A stretch of DNA of 64,000 nt from Trichopria drosophilae (GCA_030407085.1 CM059582.1:140013501-140077500), one strand, 5' to 3'. Positions 34,655-46,350 are shown, numbered from the stretch's first letter. Numbers and translations: made by a program. The notes: a model not told the origin generated them from the letters alone.

Positions 34655-35128
34655 ATGAATAGTTTAGAAATTTTTAAATGTATATCAGGCATAAAAGATC
34701 ATATCGTAGGTGTGTTTCCTTCGGATCAAATACCCCGTGTTTGGGGTAAACTCACATGTTTTGTACTGAACACAGATAATCACAAAAACCCTGGCACACA
34801 TTGGGTAGCTGTGTATGCTGACAAGTATGACAATGCATGGTATTCTGACAGTTATGGATTACTACTTTCAATACCTGATTTTATAAAATCTTTGAAAAAT
34901 AATTGTCGATAATTTCGGTGGAGTACACAACAACTCCGAAGTAACTCGTCGAATGTCTGTGGACAATTCTGTGTGATGTTTCTGCGTTATATGGGTGCTG
35001 GTTATGATCTCAAGGCGTTTCTCGATAATTTTTCTATGGACCTGGATAAAATGATGATATTGTTCGATGTCATATCAATTCTAAGAATAGAGGTGGGCCC
35101 TTCATCGGCAAGGAGACAAACAGCTTAA
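34655..35128 (+). pseudogene. adenain-like cysteine protease with one internal stop
   Basis: Start ATG 34,655. His49 in GTHWVAVY, Asp65 in YSDSYG and Cys in the VCGQFCV motif (codon at 34,958) give the His-Asp/Glu-Cys layout of the adenovirus maturation protease family (C5), including its WST/Q-region before the Cys. A single in-frame TAA (34,910-34,912) separates the His/Asp part from the Cys part. The frame is otherwise open to the TAA at 35,126. In Polintons this enzyme matures capsid proteins. It stands alone, with 1.4 kb of foreign DNA upstream. Confidence 0.8.
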
Positions 35129-35507
35129 GATGTTTACAAAAGTATTATTTAAAATTAATTTACAAATAAAACGTTTAGAGTGTACGCTATAATAAAATAA
35201 TAGCCGTGGATCGTATAATACTAGCATACAGAATATTTTATGACATAATTGGCACGTAATTGATTTTTAACTACTGTTTTGCTGAATGTGGTACGAGTAT
35301 TATTTTACATAAAAATACTTAAAGTGCACACATCTTAAATATTGTAGAAATGTTGCAGAATGCTGACAAGTATTTGCAACGTTTTTGCTTACATGGCCGA
35401 TTCAAACAATTTAAGGCACTACTTATTCTTCAGTTCATCATTCACTCTTCCGAGTTATACCGAGTACTGTGCAGTGAATTTAGTCACGTATTTTAAACGA
35501 ATATCGG
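35129..35507. other. AT-rich intergenic region of copy A
   Basis: No gene seen. It separates the protease from the unknown gene and may contain the promoter of the latter. Confidence 0.4.
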
Positions 35508-36240
35508 TTGAAAATATCAAAAGAAATAACTACTTCAACTTCAGTGTCATCAATGTTTGGTGATAGTGGAAAAGGATCACCTCAAATCTTTTGCAGCATT
35601 TATGGGCTGAATAAATCTTGCATAAAGAAAATCGTCGTAGGCCTGGAGTATTCAGATTTGATGGATCCTGATTACATACCGATAGTACGTATAATGGGGA
35701 AAAATTTCATCGGCATACCGTTTACTCCGGACACTTGGTATGCACTTGTCCAGAGTTTCAAAGAAATCGAAGATTTCTTTACTGATGACAGTCCGATTAA
35801 AATTGCTCAACAAATTTATGAGGATAACTTGACAGTGCGATTTACCTACAGCCATGGTGGTAAAGCGATCGAGCTGGAACATGATTAACGGACTGTTACC
35901 GGTGATTTTAAAACAGGTTACATTCGAGTGTGTAGGGGACATTTTAAGGTGCATTTACAAAAGAATACGCCATTTGTCAATAATCGGTAGTGATGTGAGC
36001 ATTATTGCTCAAGGTGTACTCAGACTTGTTGAAGACATGGTGCGGTTTTCTTACGATGCGGAGGTACAAATACTTACAATTAATATGATTCGTAACGTAA
36101 CAAAAGAATTTACAAACGATGTTATAGAGCCTTGTATATCCGCAACAAAACAATTATCAAAGGCGTGCTCGCTTTCAGTCTTTTACGAATTTATATCCGT
36201 GCATTCACACGTTATAGTTGATAAGTTAAACGAATTATAA
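35508..36240 (+). pseudogene. homologue of the 384-aa unknown protein of copy B, frameshifted
   Basis: The frame 35,508-35,888 aligns with the middle of the copy B protein at 57,162 (SIYGLNKSCIKKIVVGL against TMYSLNKSSSKRLCVGM; TYSHGGKAIELEH against TTSYGAKAVLFEQ). The frame 35,854-36,240 aligns with its C-terminal helical part. A frameshift near 35,880 separates them, and the Lys-rich linker of copy B is missing. It is the last recognisable gene of copy A. Function unknown. Confidence 0.6.
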
Positions 36241-36557
36241 GTCGTGTATTAAACTGTATTCTAACACAAAAATATTAATAGAAAAAAATTCTAAACTATA
36301 TAGTGTTAGTTCATAAGTTAAATGGATTATATCCTCAGTGTGAAGTTATGTAAATCTGTATGTGTAATAATACAAAATATGAATATATTTCATATTTCAT
36401 TAGTTTAGCATATTGTCTATAGCATGCTTCTTAACGTATGGTTTTGAACGCACGCACGACAGAGAGCTGGATCGTAGGAAGATGCAGCCAGAAACCTTTA
36501 GTCAACCTTGAATCACCGTAGCACGTGGTCGCCTTTGGTCACTTAGAATGAGGCACG
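36241..36557. other. right flank of copy A, no gene seen
   Basis: AT-rich to about 36,440, then ordinary unique sequence. A terminal inverted repeat of copy A is expected here, but I could not pair it with the left side. Confidence 0.4.
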
Positions 36558-36747
36558 TATATGTGTGTGTGCGTACATGCGTGCGTGTGTGTGCGCGCGT
36601 GCGTGCGTGTGTGTGTGGGCGTGTGAGCGTGTGCGCGCGTGTCTGTGTGTGCGTGCGTGCGTATGCGTGGGCGTGCGCGCGCGCGCGTGTGTGTGTGTGC
36701 GTGCGTGCGTGTGCGTGGGCGTGCGCGCGCGTGTGTGTGTGTGTGTG
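36558..36747. repeat. long interrupted GT (AC) microsatellite
   Basis: About 190 bases of GT with GC and GTGC variants. It adjoins the T-run (36,748-36,756), which is the poly(A) end of the minus-strand R1-clade LINE. Open frames here are repeat artefacts. Confidence 0.95.
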
Positions 36748-36940
36748 TTTTTTTTTGAAGCGACGATGGAAAGCTCTACCAGCCATCCCTGCCGGCCGGC
36801 GCCAGCAGGAGTGCGGGGCTCGCACCCGCTAAAACCACCTCCGCTTAGATTTTTATTCCCCCCTTGGAAACCGCCGGAAGGGATTACTTCGAGTGGGGCA
36901 GTCTATGTCCCAGAAGGCCCTCCGCCGATGTTTTGGCTCT

Positions 36941-38944
36941 TCAGGTCTGTGCGATGTTGTTGCCTCTTCCGTCTTCTTCGCTTCTGATGGCATTCAGCAT
37001 ATCGATGATGGAGGTGGCGATGATGACCACCGCGTCCCATCCCTCCTGTGAAGCGAGCAGACATTCCCCAATGCCCTCAGGTGTTAGTGGTCCTTCTCCC
37101 GAGATCCGGAACTGTTCCCGTTCCGCTGCAAATCTCGGGCAGCTGAAGAGGACATGGGCCACATCTTCGTCGACACTAGGGCATGCCGGGCACTTCGCGC
37201 TTTGGTAAATGCAGAAATGATGTAAGTAGCTGCGAAAGCAGCCGTGCCCGGTGAGCACCTGGGTGAGATGAAAAGTGGTGTATCCGTGTTGCGTGCCCGT
37301 CCACTTTACTACACCTGGGCTGACGCAGTGAGTCCACCGCCCCGATTCCGCTGAATCCCATTTTTTTGCCACTCTTCTATGGTCCTCATGGACCATTTGT
37401 CGTGGTGCAGCTCCTGGTCGGCGATGTCCTGCTTTGTATACCTGCCTTCGCGGTGTACTGCTGCCCTCTCAGTAGCAAGAAGGTCTATGGGAGGGAGTCC
37501 CGCGACCACCGAGAGAGCTATGTCCGATACAGAACGGTAGGCACCGGCCACTCTTAGGGCGGCTGTACTATAAGCCTGCCGACAGGTGGCTCCGTAGCTC
37601 TTATGGATGTTCATGGCATCAGCCCAGATCGGTGCCCCGTAAAGAATAACGGAGCTTACTACCGATGAAAGGAGGGACCGTCGCGGCTGTATCGGCCCCC
37701 CAATTTTGGGCATGATGCTGAAGAGCGTACGAGCCACTTTGGAAGCCTTTGCGCCTGCGTTTATCAGGTGTTGTTTGAACGACAGCCTCGCATCTAGAGT
37801 GACTCCAAGATATCTAATAGTGTCCACGGTCCTGATCTGCGTATCCTCCACCGTGAAGGCGGCGTATACCCTTTTCTTCGTTCGAGAGATGAGCTCCGCC
37901 TCCGCCTTCTCTGCCGCCAGATCTAACCCATGGTTGCTCAGCCACCTCGCTACTACCTCGATAGCTTCATCTCCGCTAAATTGCACCTCGTCGATGGTCT
38001 TCGCGACGACGATTAGAGCAAGGTCGTCTGAGAAAGCTATCATGGACACCCCGTCTGGAAGGGATTGCCTGAGCAGTCCGTCATATAAGACGTTCCAGAG
38101 CAAGAGTCCCAGAACCGAGCCCTGCGCCACGCCACCTGTGATGTTGTACGAGTGCCTACCGTCATCGGTGTCATAATACAGAGTCCGGTCTGTAAGGCAG
38201 CTTGAGATGGCTTCTCTTAAGTAGGGGCACCTTCAGATCTTCGAGTGCCTGCGTTATGCAATCCCATCTGGCCGTGTTGAAAGCGTTCCGAATATCCAGA
38301 GCAATGATGGCACACATGCACCTGGTGTTTCGGCTGCCACTGATGGCATTCGTGGCTATTGCCTTCACTCGGCCGATCGCATCTATTATATCTACTGAGC
38401 GCCCCTTCCGAAAACCGAACTGGTTGTCGGAAAGACCTTCCGCATCTTCGATGGTTGCTTCTAGTGTGGCACAGATAACCCTCTCATAAAGCTTCCCGGG
38501 GATATCCAGCATGCAGAGAGGTCGGAACAAGGATGGATCGCCCGTGGGTTTGTTTCTCTTGAACAGAAGAACCAATCTCTGTTCCTTCCACTGCACCGGG
38601 AAGCGTCCTTCTTTCAGACAAGCGCTGAATGTCGATGTGAAGATGGTCGGGACATTCAGCGCTGCGATCTTCACTGCCATACCAGGTACCCCAACCATTC
38701 CTGGGGCTTTACGGATGGAAATCTTGTCAGCAGCCATCTTTAGTTCGGCTTCGGTAACGTCTGGCGGCTCGGCTGCACCAGCGATTGCCATCAGACCAGT
38801 GCCGATCGGCCATTTCCATTCTTCTCGGAATAGATGGCCGACGACTTTGTCAAGGAGGGATGGACACGATGGTGCGTTGGGTCCCCTGGGCTTCATCTTG
38901 TTAATGACCGTTTTATACGGTCGACCCCAGGGGTCACGGTCCAC
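36941..38944 (-). pseudogene. R1-clade ORF2: RT and C-terminal domain
   Basis: Frames 38,944-38,171, 38,130-37,309 and 37,396-36,941 follow each other on the minus strand. They hold the RT fingers (NQFGFRKGRSVDIIDAIGRV), motif A (ALDIRNAFNTARW), the catalytic box as FSDDLAL (Ser in place of the usual Ala), the thumb (IRYLGVTLDARLSFKQH) and a terminal C-C-H-C (CPACPSVDEDVAHVLFSC). Two frame changes break it (near 38,150 and 37,350). Confidence 0.8.
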
Positions 38945-40000
38945 CTCCTCACAAAAGTCCTGCCAGCACTTTCTTTTTGCGGCCTTGATGGCAATCTTGA
39001 GCCTCTTCCTCTTCTTTTCATAGTCCGCGGCGAGTTGTTAGTACCTGGCTTATGAATTACTCTCTGGTGCAGCTTTCGAGCCCGAAGGCACTCTCGACGA
39101 ATAGCTGCGGTGTCCTCGTTCCACCAGTAAACCGGCGGTCGGCCGCGAGGATTTGATTTCACGGCAATAGAGGCATCGCAGGCCGCTGTTAAGGCTCTGG
39201 TGAGGCATTTGGCTCTCTCGTCCGCTGTTCCCTCCATCTCCATCTGTTCCAAGATGTAAAGGAACATCTCTCGATCGAAGGTGGCCGGGGCCCATCTCTC
39301 TGTTCTCAAACTTTGAACCCTACTTGCTGCTCTACCAGTCAGTTGGAGCTGGTACACCAAGGCTTGATGGTCACTGCTCGTGTATCGGTCGCTAACTTTC
39401 CAGCCCAACCCTTCCCCCATCAATTTTTGGTCGACGAAGATCAGGTCGACTACGGAGGACTTGCCGGCCTTGGAGTAGGTCGGCTTTCCCCCCGTGTTAG
39501 CGATCTCCAACTCCAGTAACGAGAAGGCCTCAATGAGGGCATATCCTCGATGGTTGGTCTTTGCGCTACCCCATTCCGTCGCCCATGCATTGAAGTCCCC
39601 CCCGATCACTAATGGAAGTCGGGAGGTTCTTGCACTGGCGACGATGGCCTCCAAGGATTCTTGGAACTCGTTGATGGTAAGACTAGGAGGGAGGTAGCAA
39701 CTGTATAGTCTTATACCAGTCACCTCCACCCAGATGAAGCTGGGCAGGGGGTCGGCCATCTGATTGAATGTGTGGAGACTCCCGCACACCCAGCTGGCCG
39801 CCTTGGTGGTGGAATCCTTCACCCAACTCGGTTCACAAAGATCGCGGTAAGCCTTGCTGATGACGGCGAGATCGGCCTTCTCCTCCTTGACCAGTTGGAA
39901 CAGCAGGTCCTGGGCCACTGCACAGTGATTGAGATTTATTTGGATCACCTTCGCCATTGTTAGTCGGTGCTCCATCCACTTGCGTTGCCCGATGTTTGGG
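38945..40000 (-). pseudogene. R1-clade ORF2: APE-type endonuclease
   Basis: Part of a minus-strand frame spanning 40,665-38,893. The endonuclease begins near 39,960 with AKVIQINLNHCAVAQDLL. It shows GGDFNAWATEWGS (catalytic Asp/Asn) and the terminal SDHQAL. The glutamate position reads VISKAYRD where active enzymes usually have SEPY/SEQY, so the catalytic Glu is missing: a substitution that should inactivate nicking. Upstream of 39,960 the same frame is ORF1 reached by a frameshift. Confidence 0.75.
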
Positions 40001-40897
40001 TACGCAGTCCTCAATCTTGTAGCCCTCTTGACCACACCGGAAGCACTGCGCCGAGCGATCGACCGCGCTCTTACAATCCCTTGCGAGGTGTCCGCTCTCG
40101 TGGCACCTGTAACAGCGCGGGGATCTGTCACGCAGTCGAACCCGGCATTTAACCCGGCCAATTTTGAGCTTCCCCTTTGCAGCAGTATGTTCGCCACTGC
40201 GACGGGAAGCAAGATATTGGCCGCCTGGGTTCCACTATATGCTCCCCTGAGCTTGATATTCTCAGGGGTTACTGCTCCCGGTGAAGTCACCTCAATGATA
40301 GCCTGTGCCACCTCCTTCCTAGTTGTGGCCTCGTCCATGTCTTTGATGATGATGACTTCCTTGTGGGACAGTGTCTGTACAACAGCTGTCCCTTTTAGGA
40401 TGGACGTGGCCGCTGCTTGGAGGTCTTGGGTGCACATGCCAGGCGCCGCAAGCTCTAGGAGCAGTTCGCCTGCTTTTGTTCGCCTGATGGCGATCACTCT
40501 TTCTCCTAAAATTCGCAGTTCTGGTGCGGCTTTTATTGTTTTTAGGATGTCGACATATGACCCACCTTCTGCTGCCTTGATCTTGATGGCATCAGGGCGG
40601 AGGGGTCGGAGGCCGGATGTTGATTCCGGCTTCCCCCTGTGTCGTTTGCCGACATCCTTTCCCAACTGCTGCTGATGTTGTTGCTGCTGCGGCCGTTGTT
40701 GTTGCTGCTGCTGCTGCCATTGTTGTTGCTGCTAATCCGCCTTCTTCTTTACGCTTTTCTTGACCACCGTAACCCAGTCCTGGTTTTTGCACTGGGCTTG
40801 ACGCCGTTGTTCTGCAGCTGATGGTGATGGTATGGGGCGTTCTTCTTCTTCTCTCCTGCCCCTTCAACAGAGTATTATTATTATCAAGGCGCTGCAT
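40001..40897 (-). pseudogene. R1-clade ORF1 (Gag-like) with zinc knuckles out of frame
   Basis: Minus strand. The frame from 40,897 has a Thr/Ala-rich low-complexity N-terminus (CAA/CTG-type triplets near 40,675-40,735). The frame from 40,665 has the conserved Gag-like region (EGGSYVDILKTIKAAPEL). The two CCHC knuckles are encoded at about 40,110-40,020 in another frame (CYRCHESGHLARDC and CFRCGQEGYKIEDC). The second knuckle has Tyr where His is expected. The protein would bind element RNA. Confidence 0.65.
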
Positions 40898-40932
40898 AAA
40901 TGTATCGCAAAATTCAACTCTTTTACCATAAT

Positions 40933-42104
40933 CTACTTTTGTTTTTTGAGTTTTTGAGTAAATTTTACTTTAAAAGGATGCCATTTCATTCTAGTAATAA
41001 CGATTGCCTGTGCCGCTTTCCTTACACTAACATGTAGTTTTTCTACAAATGTTTGCATAACTTCCAAACTTCCATCGTTGTTTGTTGCTGAATCATTGAA
41101 AAATGTAGCGGCTTCCTCGTAAGATCGAGTCAGATTTCGGCACCCTCGTGCAATTAATATTACTAATCGCTCACGTTCACATAAATTCATTTTTCCTTCT
41201 TCTAATAAATGAAATATTTTTGTACCAATAATAATGTGAATAAAAATATCAGTAGAAAATCCATTCACTCTATGTATACGAGTCAGAACTCACTTGTCTG
41301 AATGTAATATTTGGTATAACGAATATGTGGCAAAAAGCTTCTTTAATATTCCAAATGAAAATCCATTCCTCTAACGGACGCAAAACGCAGGATAGCGAAA
41401 GTCACGCCTGTGACTAGCGGCGAAATCAGGAACTACAAAGCGAGTATTTTCTTGTGGGGATACCTCAAAGACAGGGTATACACGACGAAACCCGCCAACT
41501 TACAAGAACTACGAGGACGAATAATCCAGGAAGTACATCTTATTTCAAGATATATGAGGCTGAAAGTATTGGGCGAATTCTATTTAAGACTGGGGCAGTG
41601 TCAGAAAGTTGCAGGTGGTCAATTTGAGCACATGAAATAAATTATTTTGAAATACTCTTTTTAAACGGCGATCAATACTATAGAAAATAAAACTCAAAAA
41701 AACGAAAGAAAATTCAAACAAAACAAAAATGTAAAAAAAAGTAGAAAAACGCTGCCTATGATGGTCCCGAGCCCGTGTAAAAGAGGAGGGTGCTTAGGCA
41801 TTTTTAATCGCTACAAATGTTGTGTGGTATGTTGGATGCGAATATTGGTTTCTGAGATTAGAACTTTCAAATGATGAATAATTTGGCGATAAATGATTAT
41901 AACGCCATCTATGACCAGTGTTTTGTAGTCGTCCCGAAGAGACCTTTCAAATGAGCCCCCACTCGACCCATGTTGCCATTTAAGATATTCATCCCCCCTT
42001 CGAGCAATTTTAAAAATGTTGTTTCTTTCAAAAATTACAAGACCGTTTCCAAACGTTTGGGACACGGTGTATATTTGTACATTTGTATTTGAACATATAC
42101 GCAT
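40933..42104. mobile_element. rearranged Tc1/mariner-like transposon relic
   Basis: 40,933-41,268 (minus) resembles the helix-turn-helix N-terminus of long Tc1/mariner-like transposases (NLCERERLVILIARG, WHPFKVKFTQ). 41,410-41,640 (plus) resembles their extreme C-terminus (FLWGYLKDRVYTTKPANLQEL ends, then GQFEHMK). The two pieces point in opposite directions and the DDE core is absent. 41,811-42,104 resembles terminal sequence of the same kind. Either two relics or one inverted one. Confidence 0.5.
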
Positions 42105-42883
42105 TTGTGAAATAAATGTTTAATTCAAAAGCTTCAACCTCATTAACGATAATTGTATCCTCATATAACAGGTCATTGAACTACCTGAATGTCATCATAG
42201 TATCAAATGCCTAAATCACACTCTTTTTCAAGGTGGAAATGGATCATATATCGATCACGATATGGCTGATAAAACAAATTTGTTTAACGCAATTCGAACA
42301 CTGAATCTAGGTCAATGGTCAGCAGAATCATCATTTTTGCTACCAAATAACATCTCATAAATAGAGCACGAAAACCCACCAAAACCTCACGAGTCAGCGT
42401 TAGTATTGTAAGTGTTGTCAACATTAAAACTTCACGAGCCAGTCCTCGTGCTATAGGTGTAAGACAATTGCCCTAGAAATTAGTCAACGGCATCGCGTTC
42501 CGAAATTAATTATCGCGTACCGTAACCGACAAAAAATGAATAAGTGAAATCACAAGATTATCTTAGGAGAAAATCATAAGCACAATATTAAAAGAAGACG
42601 ATAATACTCTTAGGAGGAATAAAGAAATATAACCAAGAGAAGAATGAAAAAGATTGAACCAGAAAGAATATAGAAATAAAAATAATAAGAAACCAGAAAG
42701 AATAACAAAAGAATTAAAACATTGAATAAAGAAATACTATTAAAAATAGTAGAAGAAAGTTACAACGAATACAACGAAAATATTGTTTAAAGAAGGAAAC
42801 AAAAGAAGACATAAATAAAACGACGAGAAGACACAAAAAAACTACTTGAAGCAATACCACACAACAAGTCGAAGACTCCTGAT

Positions 42884-42914
<31 letters not shown>

Positions 42915-43688
42915 GCGCGCGCGCACGCACGCACGCACGTACACACACGCGAATCGATTTGAAACAAAGTCCCTGAACTTTGTGAGAACAAAACGTATCC
43001 CGAAATATAGTTACAGATTAATTTATGACACAAATTACATTTTAGGTATTAGTGTAGAACGAAATGGTTTTTATGGGTATTAGCGACATAAGCATACTCT
43101 TTTATAATTAATGTTTTTTTTTCGGATATTTTGCCATTTATTTAGTTAAAAAATATGTATTAAATACTGAGTAATTGTAAGTGATCACTTTCCAATCATA
43201 TTTAAAAAAAATTTAACGTCGATTATGATTTTTGCACATGTAAACAATGTGACGAAACTCGTCACTGCTCTCACCCCCACCTTCTATAAATTCCAAGTTT
43301 CCACTAAAAAAGGACCAGTATTATTTGTGGTTAAGTGTGGCCAGGCAAAAGGCCGAAAGAAGATTACTAGGATACGGATAATAGTATATCCCGACGAAGA
43401 CGCAGAGTGGCAAGTCGGCAGGATTCGCAGATCATCCTGAATCACCACGTATCGTAGATGGTCATTACCCTAATTATTTCCCCCATTCAAACATGTACAT
43501 CCTCTCCTCTCCCCTTCCACCACCAGTCCGTCAACTGCAATTGTAGCGGTTGAACGGAAAGTATCAATTTCTCGAAGAAGCGTCCGCTCGTGTGAGAACT
43601 CTTCTCTCGCGCATATATGAATGGTTATTAAATACCCGATTTTGAAATGAAATAGTCCCCAACAAACGAAAATTCATTGAAGGCCAAT
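42105..43688. other. intergenic AT-rich DNA
   Basis: No gene that I can support. A 71-codon plus-strand frame at 43,225-43,440 is basic and lacks any recognisable motif; I do not call it a gene. The only structured feature is the microsatellite at 42,884. Confidence 0.4.
42884..42950. repeat. compound CA/CG microsatellite
   Basis: About 14 CA units, then CG units, then GCAC units and CA again. Similar in composition to the tract at 36,558. Confidence 0.95.
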
Positions 43689-43696
43689 TCCATATC

Positions 43697-43714
43697 CAGA
43701 GTTGGGCAGATACT
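43697..43714 (+). repeat. hAT terminal inverted repeat, left
   Basis: 18-bp TIR; TCCATATC target duplication directly outside. Confidence 0.95.
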
Positions 43715-44136
43715 CTGAGATCAATTATTTAAATATAACATGGAAATACTATTCTAAAATGTATTTAGATAATAAATAGTAAATACTTTTGTAGTGCGTA
43801 TTTAAATACAGTATTTAAAAAAGTATTTGTAATTACTTGTAAATACAGAAATACTTTTGAAATTAGATTCTTCATTTCTAATAATACTAGAGTAGTCAAA
43901 AGCACATGATACACATTGAATGATAAATTTATAAGTCCATTTATTAAACCCTTAAACATTAAAAATACATTTAACTGTAATAATAACTTTAGATATTATT
44001 ATGTAATATAATTATATTGTAGATGATTCTTTGGTCTCATTTGCATACATATGCAATCTAATGTAAATAAAATATTTAAACGTTTAAACAACATTGACGT
44101 ATCTTGTGAAACAGACTGTTTCAAACAGTCAAATAG

Positions 44137-45968
44137 TTATGCTCTTTTGTAATTTTTGTTGCCTTTTAAAAATACTAACATTTCAAACATTTTGTCTGAA
44201 AGAAGGCCAGGAGTTGGCGAATGTATAAAGCCTGCAAATGAAAATAACCTTTCTACCGGAGCAGAAGAACACAGACTAGTGTTAAACTTTAAGAATGCCT
44301 TTTTGACACGTGGATAACAATGTAAAATATCCAGAGTTTTTCGTTTATCATTAAAAAATGCCATCAATTCTGATTCTTGTTTGTTTTGCTCAACATTAAA
44401 CGAATTAAAAACAAAGAACTCATCATCACTAGAGTTACTCGTCATTGTTGCATTTTCCAAAGGCATAAGTTCTTGTATAGCTTCGTTACATAATTTTTGA
44501 AGACCGAACACTTCTGCTTCGGATATTGTATTTGGAAGCCATTTTAATTTAAATGCTGGATGTAAGCAAGAAGCAATAATGGCATCGCTTACTTTGGGTG
44601 AAAAATCGAAATGATCTTTAAATCGTATTTCAAGCGAATTAATGAGAACTTTCACTACGCCACCTAAGACCCTTAAATTACCTTTTTCTAGCATTTCCAG
44701 TCTTTGTTTAAGAGAAAAAAGAGTTGGCATTAAAGAGCCGTAGTAACACTTATTTTCGTTCTGTAAACGATCTAAAGCTGTTGCAATAGGAGATAGTACA
44801 ACGATACATTCTTGTAAATAATTAAGCTCGGTTTCTTTAAACGTCGCCTTTGAACCCAATTTTAATAATAAATTGTTCAGTTTTTCTCGATGTGTTAAGA
44901 GATCAGAAAGTGCATCAAATAGTGAATTCCAGCGTGTAGGACATGGATACATCAAGCTATTCCCCAAAAAATCTTACATTATTTCTGAAGTTTTTGGTCT
45001 TCGAGACATATTCCACAACATTGTGCATAATCCCATGGATTTATGATGGATTTTTGAAGCAGCTGCATTTGTTTTCAACGCTTTTGTAAAATCTGTAGTT
45101 GCTAGCAAGCTTAATGTATGACTCCCACATCTTAAGTGCTTTGGTAATTTAATAATGACTTGGTCATCGAAGTCATCGGCTTGTTCGATACTCTGAAATT
45201 CCACATCAAATTCATTGATATCATCATCGACCGGATGTTCATCATCAGAGTTGAATCAAAAAAATAATCAGTACTATTTTGATATATTTTATGTGAATTA
45301 AAATATAGAATAAAATAATTTCTTGGTACTATTATGATGGCATACTCACCTAAATATTCAGAATCTATTTCTTTTCCTGGCTTAGGAAGTTTTTTTATTT
45401 CATAACCAAATTCTCTAAAAGCCTTGCCAAAATTCGATGCATTATCAGTAACCGTTGTAATTACTTGTTCGTTGTTTAATGAATACTCTATATTTATTTC
45501 ATATAATAAATTTCCTATCCGAATATAATCATGAGTTCCCTTGAAACGTCTGCAAGCAAGAACAGCACTATGGCGTTCAAGAGTATTTTCGTCGATCCAA
45601 TGTGCGGTAATACCCATAAAGCTTCGGTATTTGGTAGACCAAATGTCTGCTGTCGTGGATATAAATTCTATATTTTGAAACTCTTTTGTCAAATTTTCAA
45701 TAATGTGGGTATAATCCTGTTCTAATTTTCGACCCAAAGTCCGACGAGACATTATTTTTAAAGAACTATCTAAATCTTCACATAATTTGATGAAATTAGG
45801 ATCGTCAACAGTTTGAAGTGGTTTCATACTTTTCACTACGTAATTCATCAAATTTTCATCAAACAGCTGTTGTTTATTTTTATTATTTATTTGTTTAGTC
45901 ATGTCACTTAATTTTAGTTGTTTTTGTTTAGTAACATCATCGTTAGAACCTACTGAATCACTCATCAC
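44137..45968 (-). pseudogene. hAT transposase, main part
   Basis: 45,968-45,132 has the N-terminal half of a hAT transposase (FISTTADIWSTKYRSFMGI and TAHWIDENT, then TVTDNASNFGKAF, the second catalytic Asp region). A GTGAGTATG donor at 45,349 suggests an intron of about 75 bases here, but the frames on either side do not join cleanly. The frame from 45,204 continues with CGSHTLSLLATTDF, meets one in-frame TAA at 44,974-44,976, and goes on in the same frame (CPTRWNSLFDAL) to the dimerisation motif near the end (APVERLFSFAGFI). It cuts and pastes the element. Damage is light. Confidence 0.8.
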
Positions 45969-46200
45969 TTTCCTTTTTCGACGAATGGAGGTTGTGGGTG
46001 CATCGATAAATTTCTTAAATTCCTCAGGATGCAGTCTCTGAAATTTATGGATTCGAGTAGAATTTTAAAATCTATTATTTCGTAACATATTTTAATTAAC
46101 GAGTACTTCTGAAATCTCTACTAGGAGCGCAGTTTATTCCTGATATTATTCATTAATAACCAAACTTATTTTAAACCTTTAATAGTACATTATGCTACTA

Positions 46201-46350
46201 GTACGAAAGTGTTTTATCTGAGGATGTGAGGTTTGCCGCGATGAGCCGAAGGAGAGTTCGGCAATCACATCCGAAGAGAATACACTTTCGCACGTATGGC
46301 ATACGATATTTTACGTAACGAAGGAGAAAAACCGCACTTTCGTGCGGTTT
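46201..46350. repeat. inverted repeat with two stem-loops inside the hAT element
   Basis: CGAAAGTGT (46,204-46,212), GGATGTGA (46,222-46,229) and TTGCCG (46,233-46,238) pair in order with CGGCAA (46,259-46,264), TCACATCC (46,265-46,272) and ACACTTTCG (46,282-46,290). A second hairpin follows: AAACCGCAC (46,329-46,337), loop TTTC, GTGCGGTTT (46,342-46,350). May be a MITE or a structured RNA segment. Confidence 0.7.

Larger units (their letters stand above)
25793..36240 (+). mobile_element. Polinton/Maverick (adintovirus-like) copy A, decayed
   Basis: All on the plus strand: DNA polymerase B exonuclease half, retroviral-type integrase, minor capsid-like, pVI-like, major capsid-like, a conserved unknown, an adenain-like protease and a homologue of the 384-aa protein of copy B. 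This gene set defines Polintons. Every gene carries stops or frameshifts. No packaging ATPase is seen. The polymerase palm is missing, and 1.4 kb of non-viral DNA interrupts the right half. Ends were not located; the limits given are those of the outermost recognisable frames. Confidence 0.85.
36748..40900 (-). mobile_element. R1-clade LINE (Waldo/Mino-like), decayed
   Basis: Minus strand, two-ORF layout: ORF1 with CCHC knuckles, then APE endonuclease, RT and a C-terminal CCHC. Sequences such as VIQINLNHC at the endonuclease start and LTGHGCFRSYLH before the final CCHC are typical of the R1 clade. The 3' end is A9 followed directly by (AC)n. Several members of this clade insert into AC or ACAY repeats. 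The 5' limit near 40,900 is uncertain and has no microsatellite. Confidence 0.8.

Noticed and set aside
36502..36832. Cys/Val/Arg-rich frames across the GT repeat
   Set aside because: Translation of a microsatellite.
42884..42950. Second R1-clade LINE target site
   Set aside because: The microsatellite is compositionally similar to 36,558 but no LINE sequence adjoins it.
43225..43440. 71-codon frame as a gene
   Set aside because: Short, no motif, no promoter sign, in otherwise non-coding DNA.
46201..46300. Hammerhead-type ribozyme in the hairpin of the hAT element
   Set aside because: The CTGATGA core and GAAA partner are not present in the right places; only paired arms are seen.
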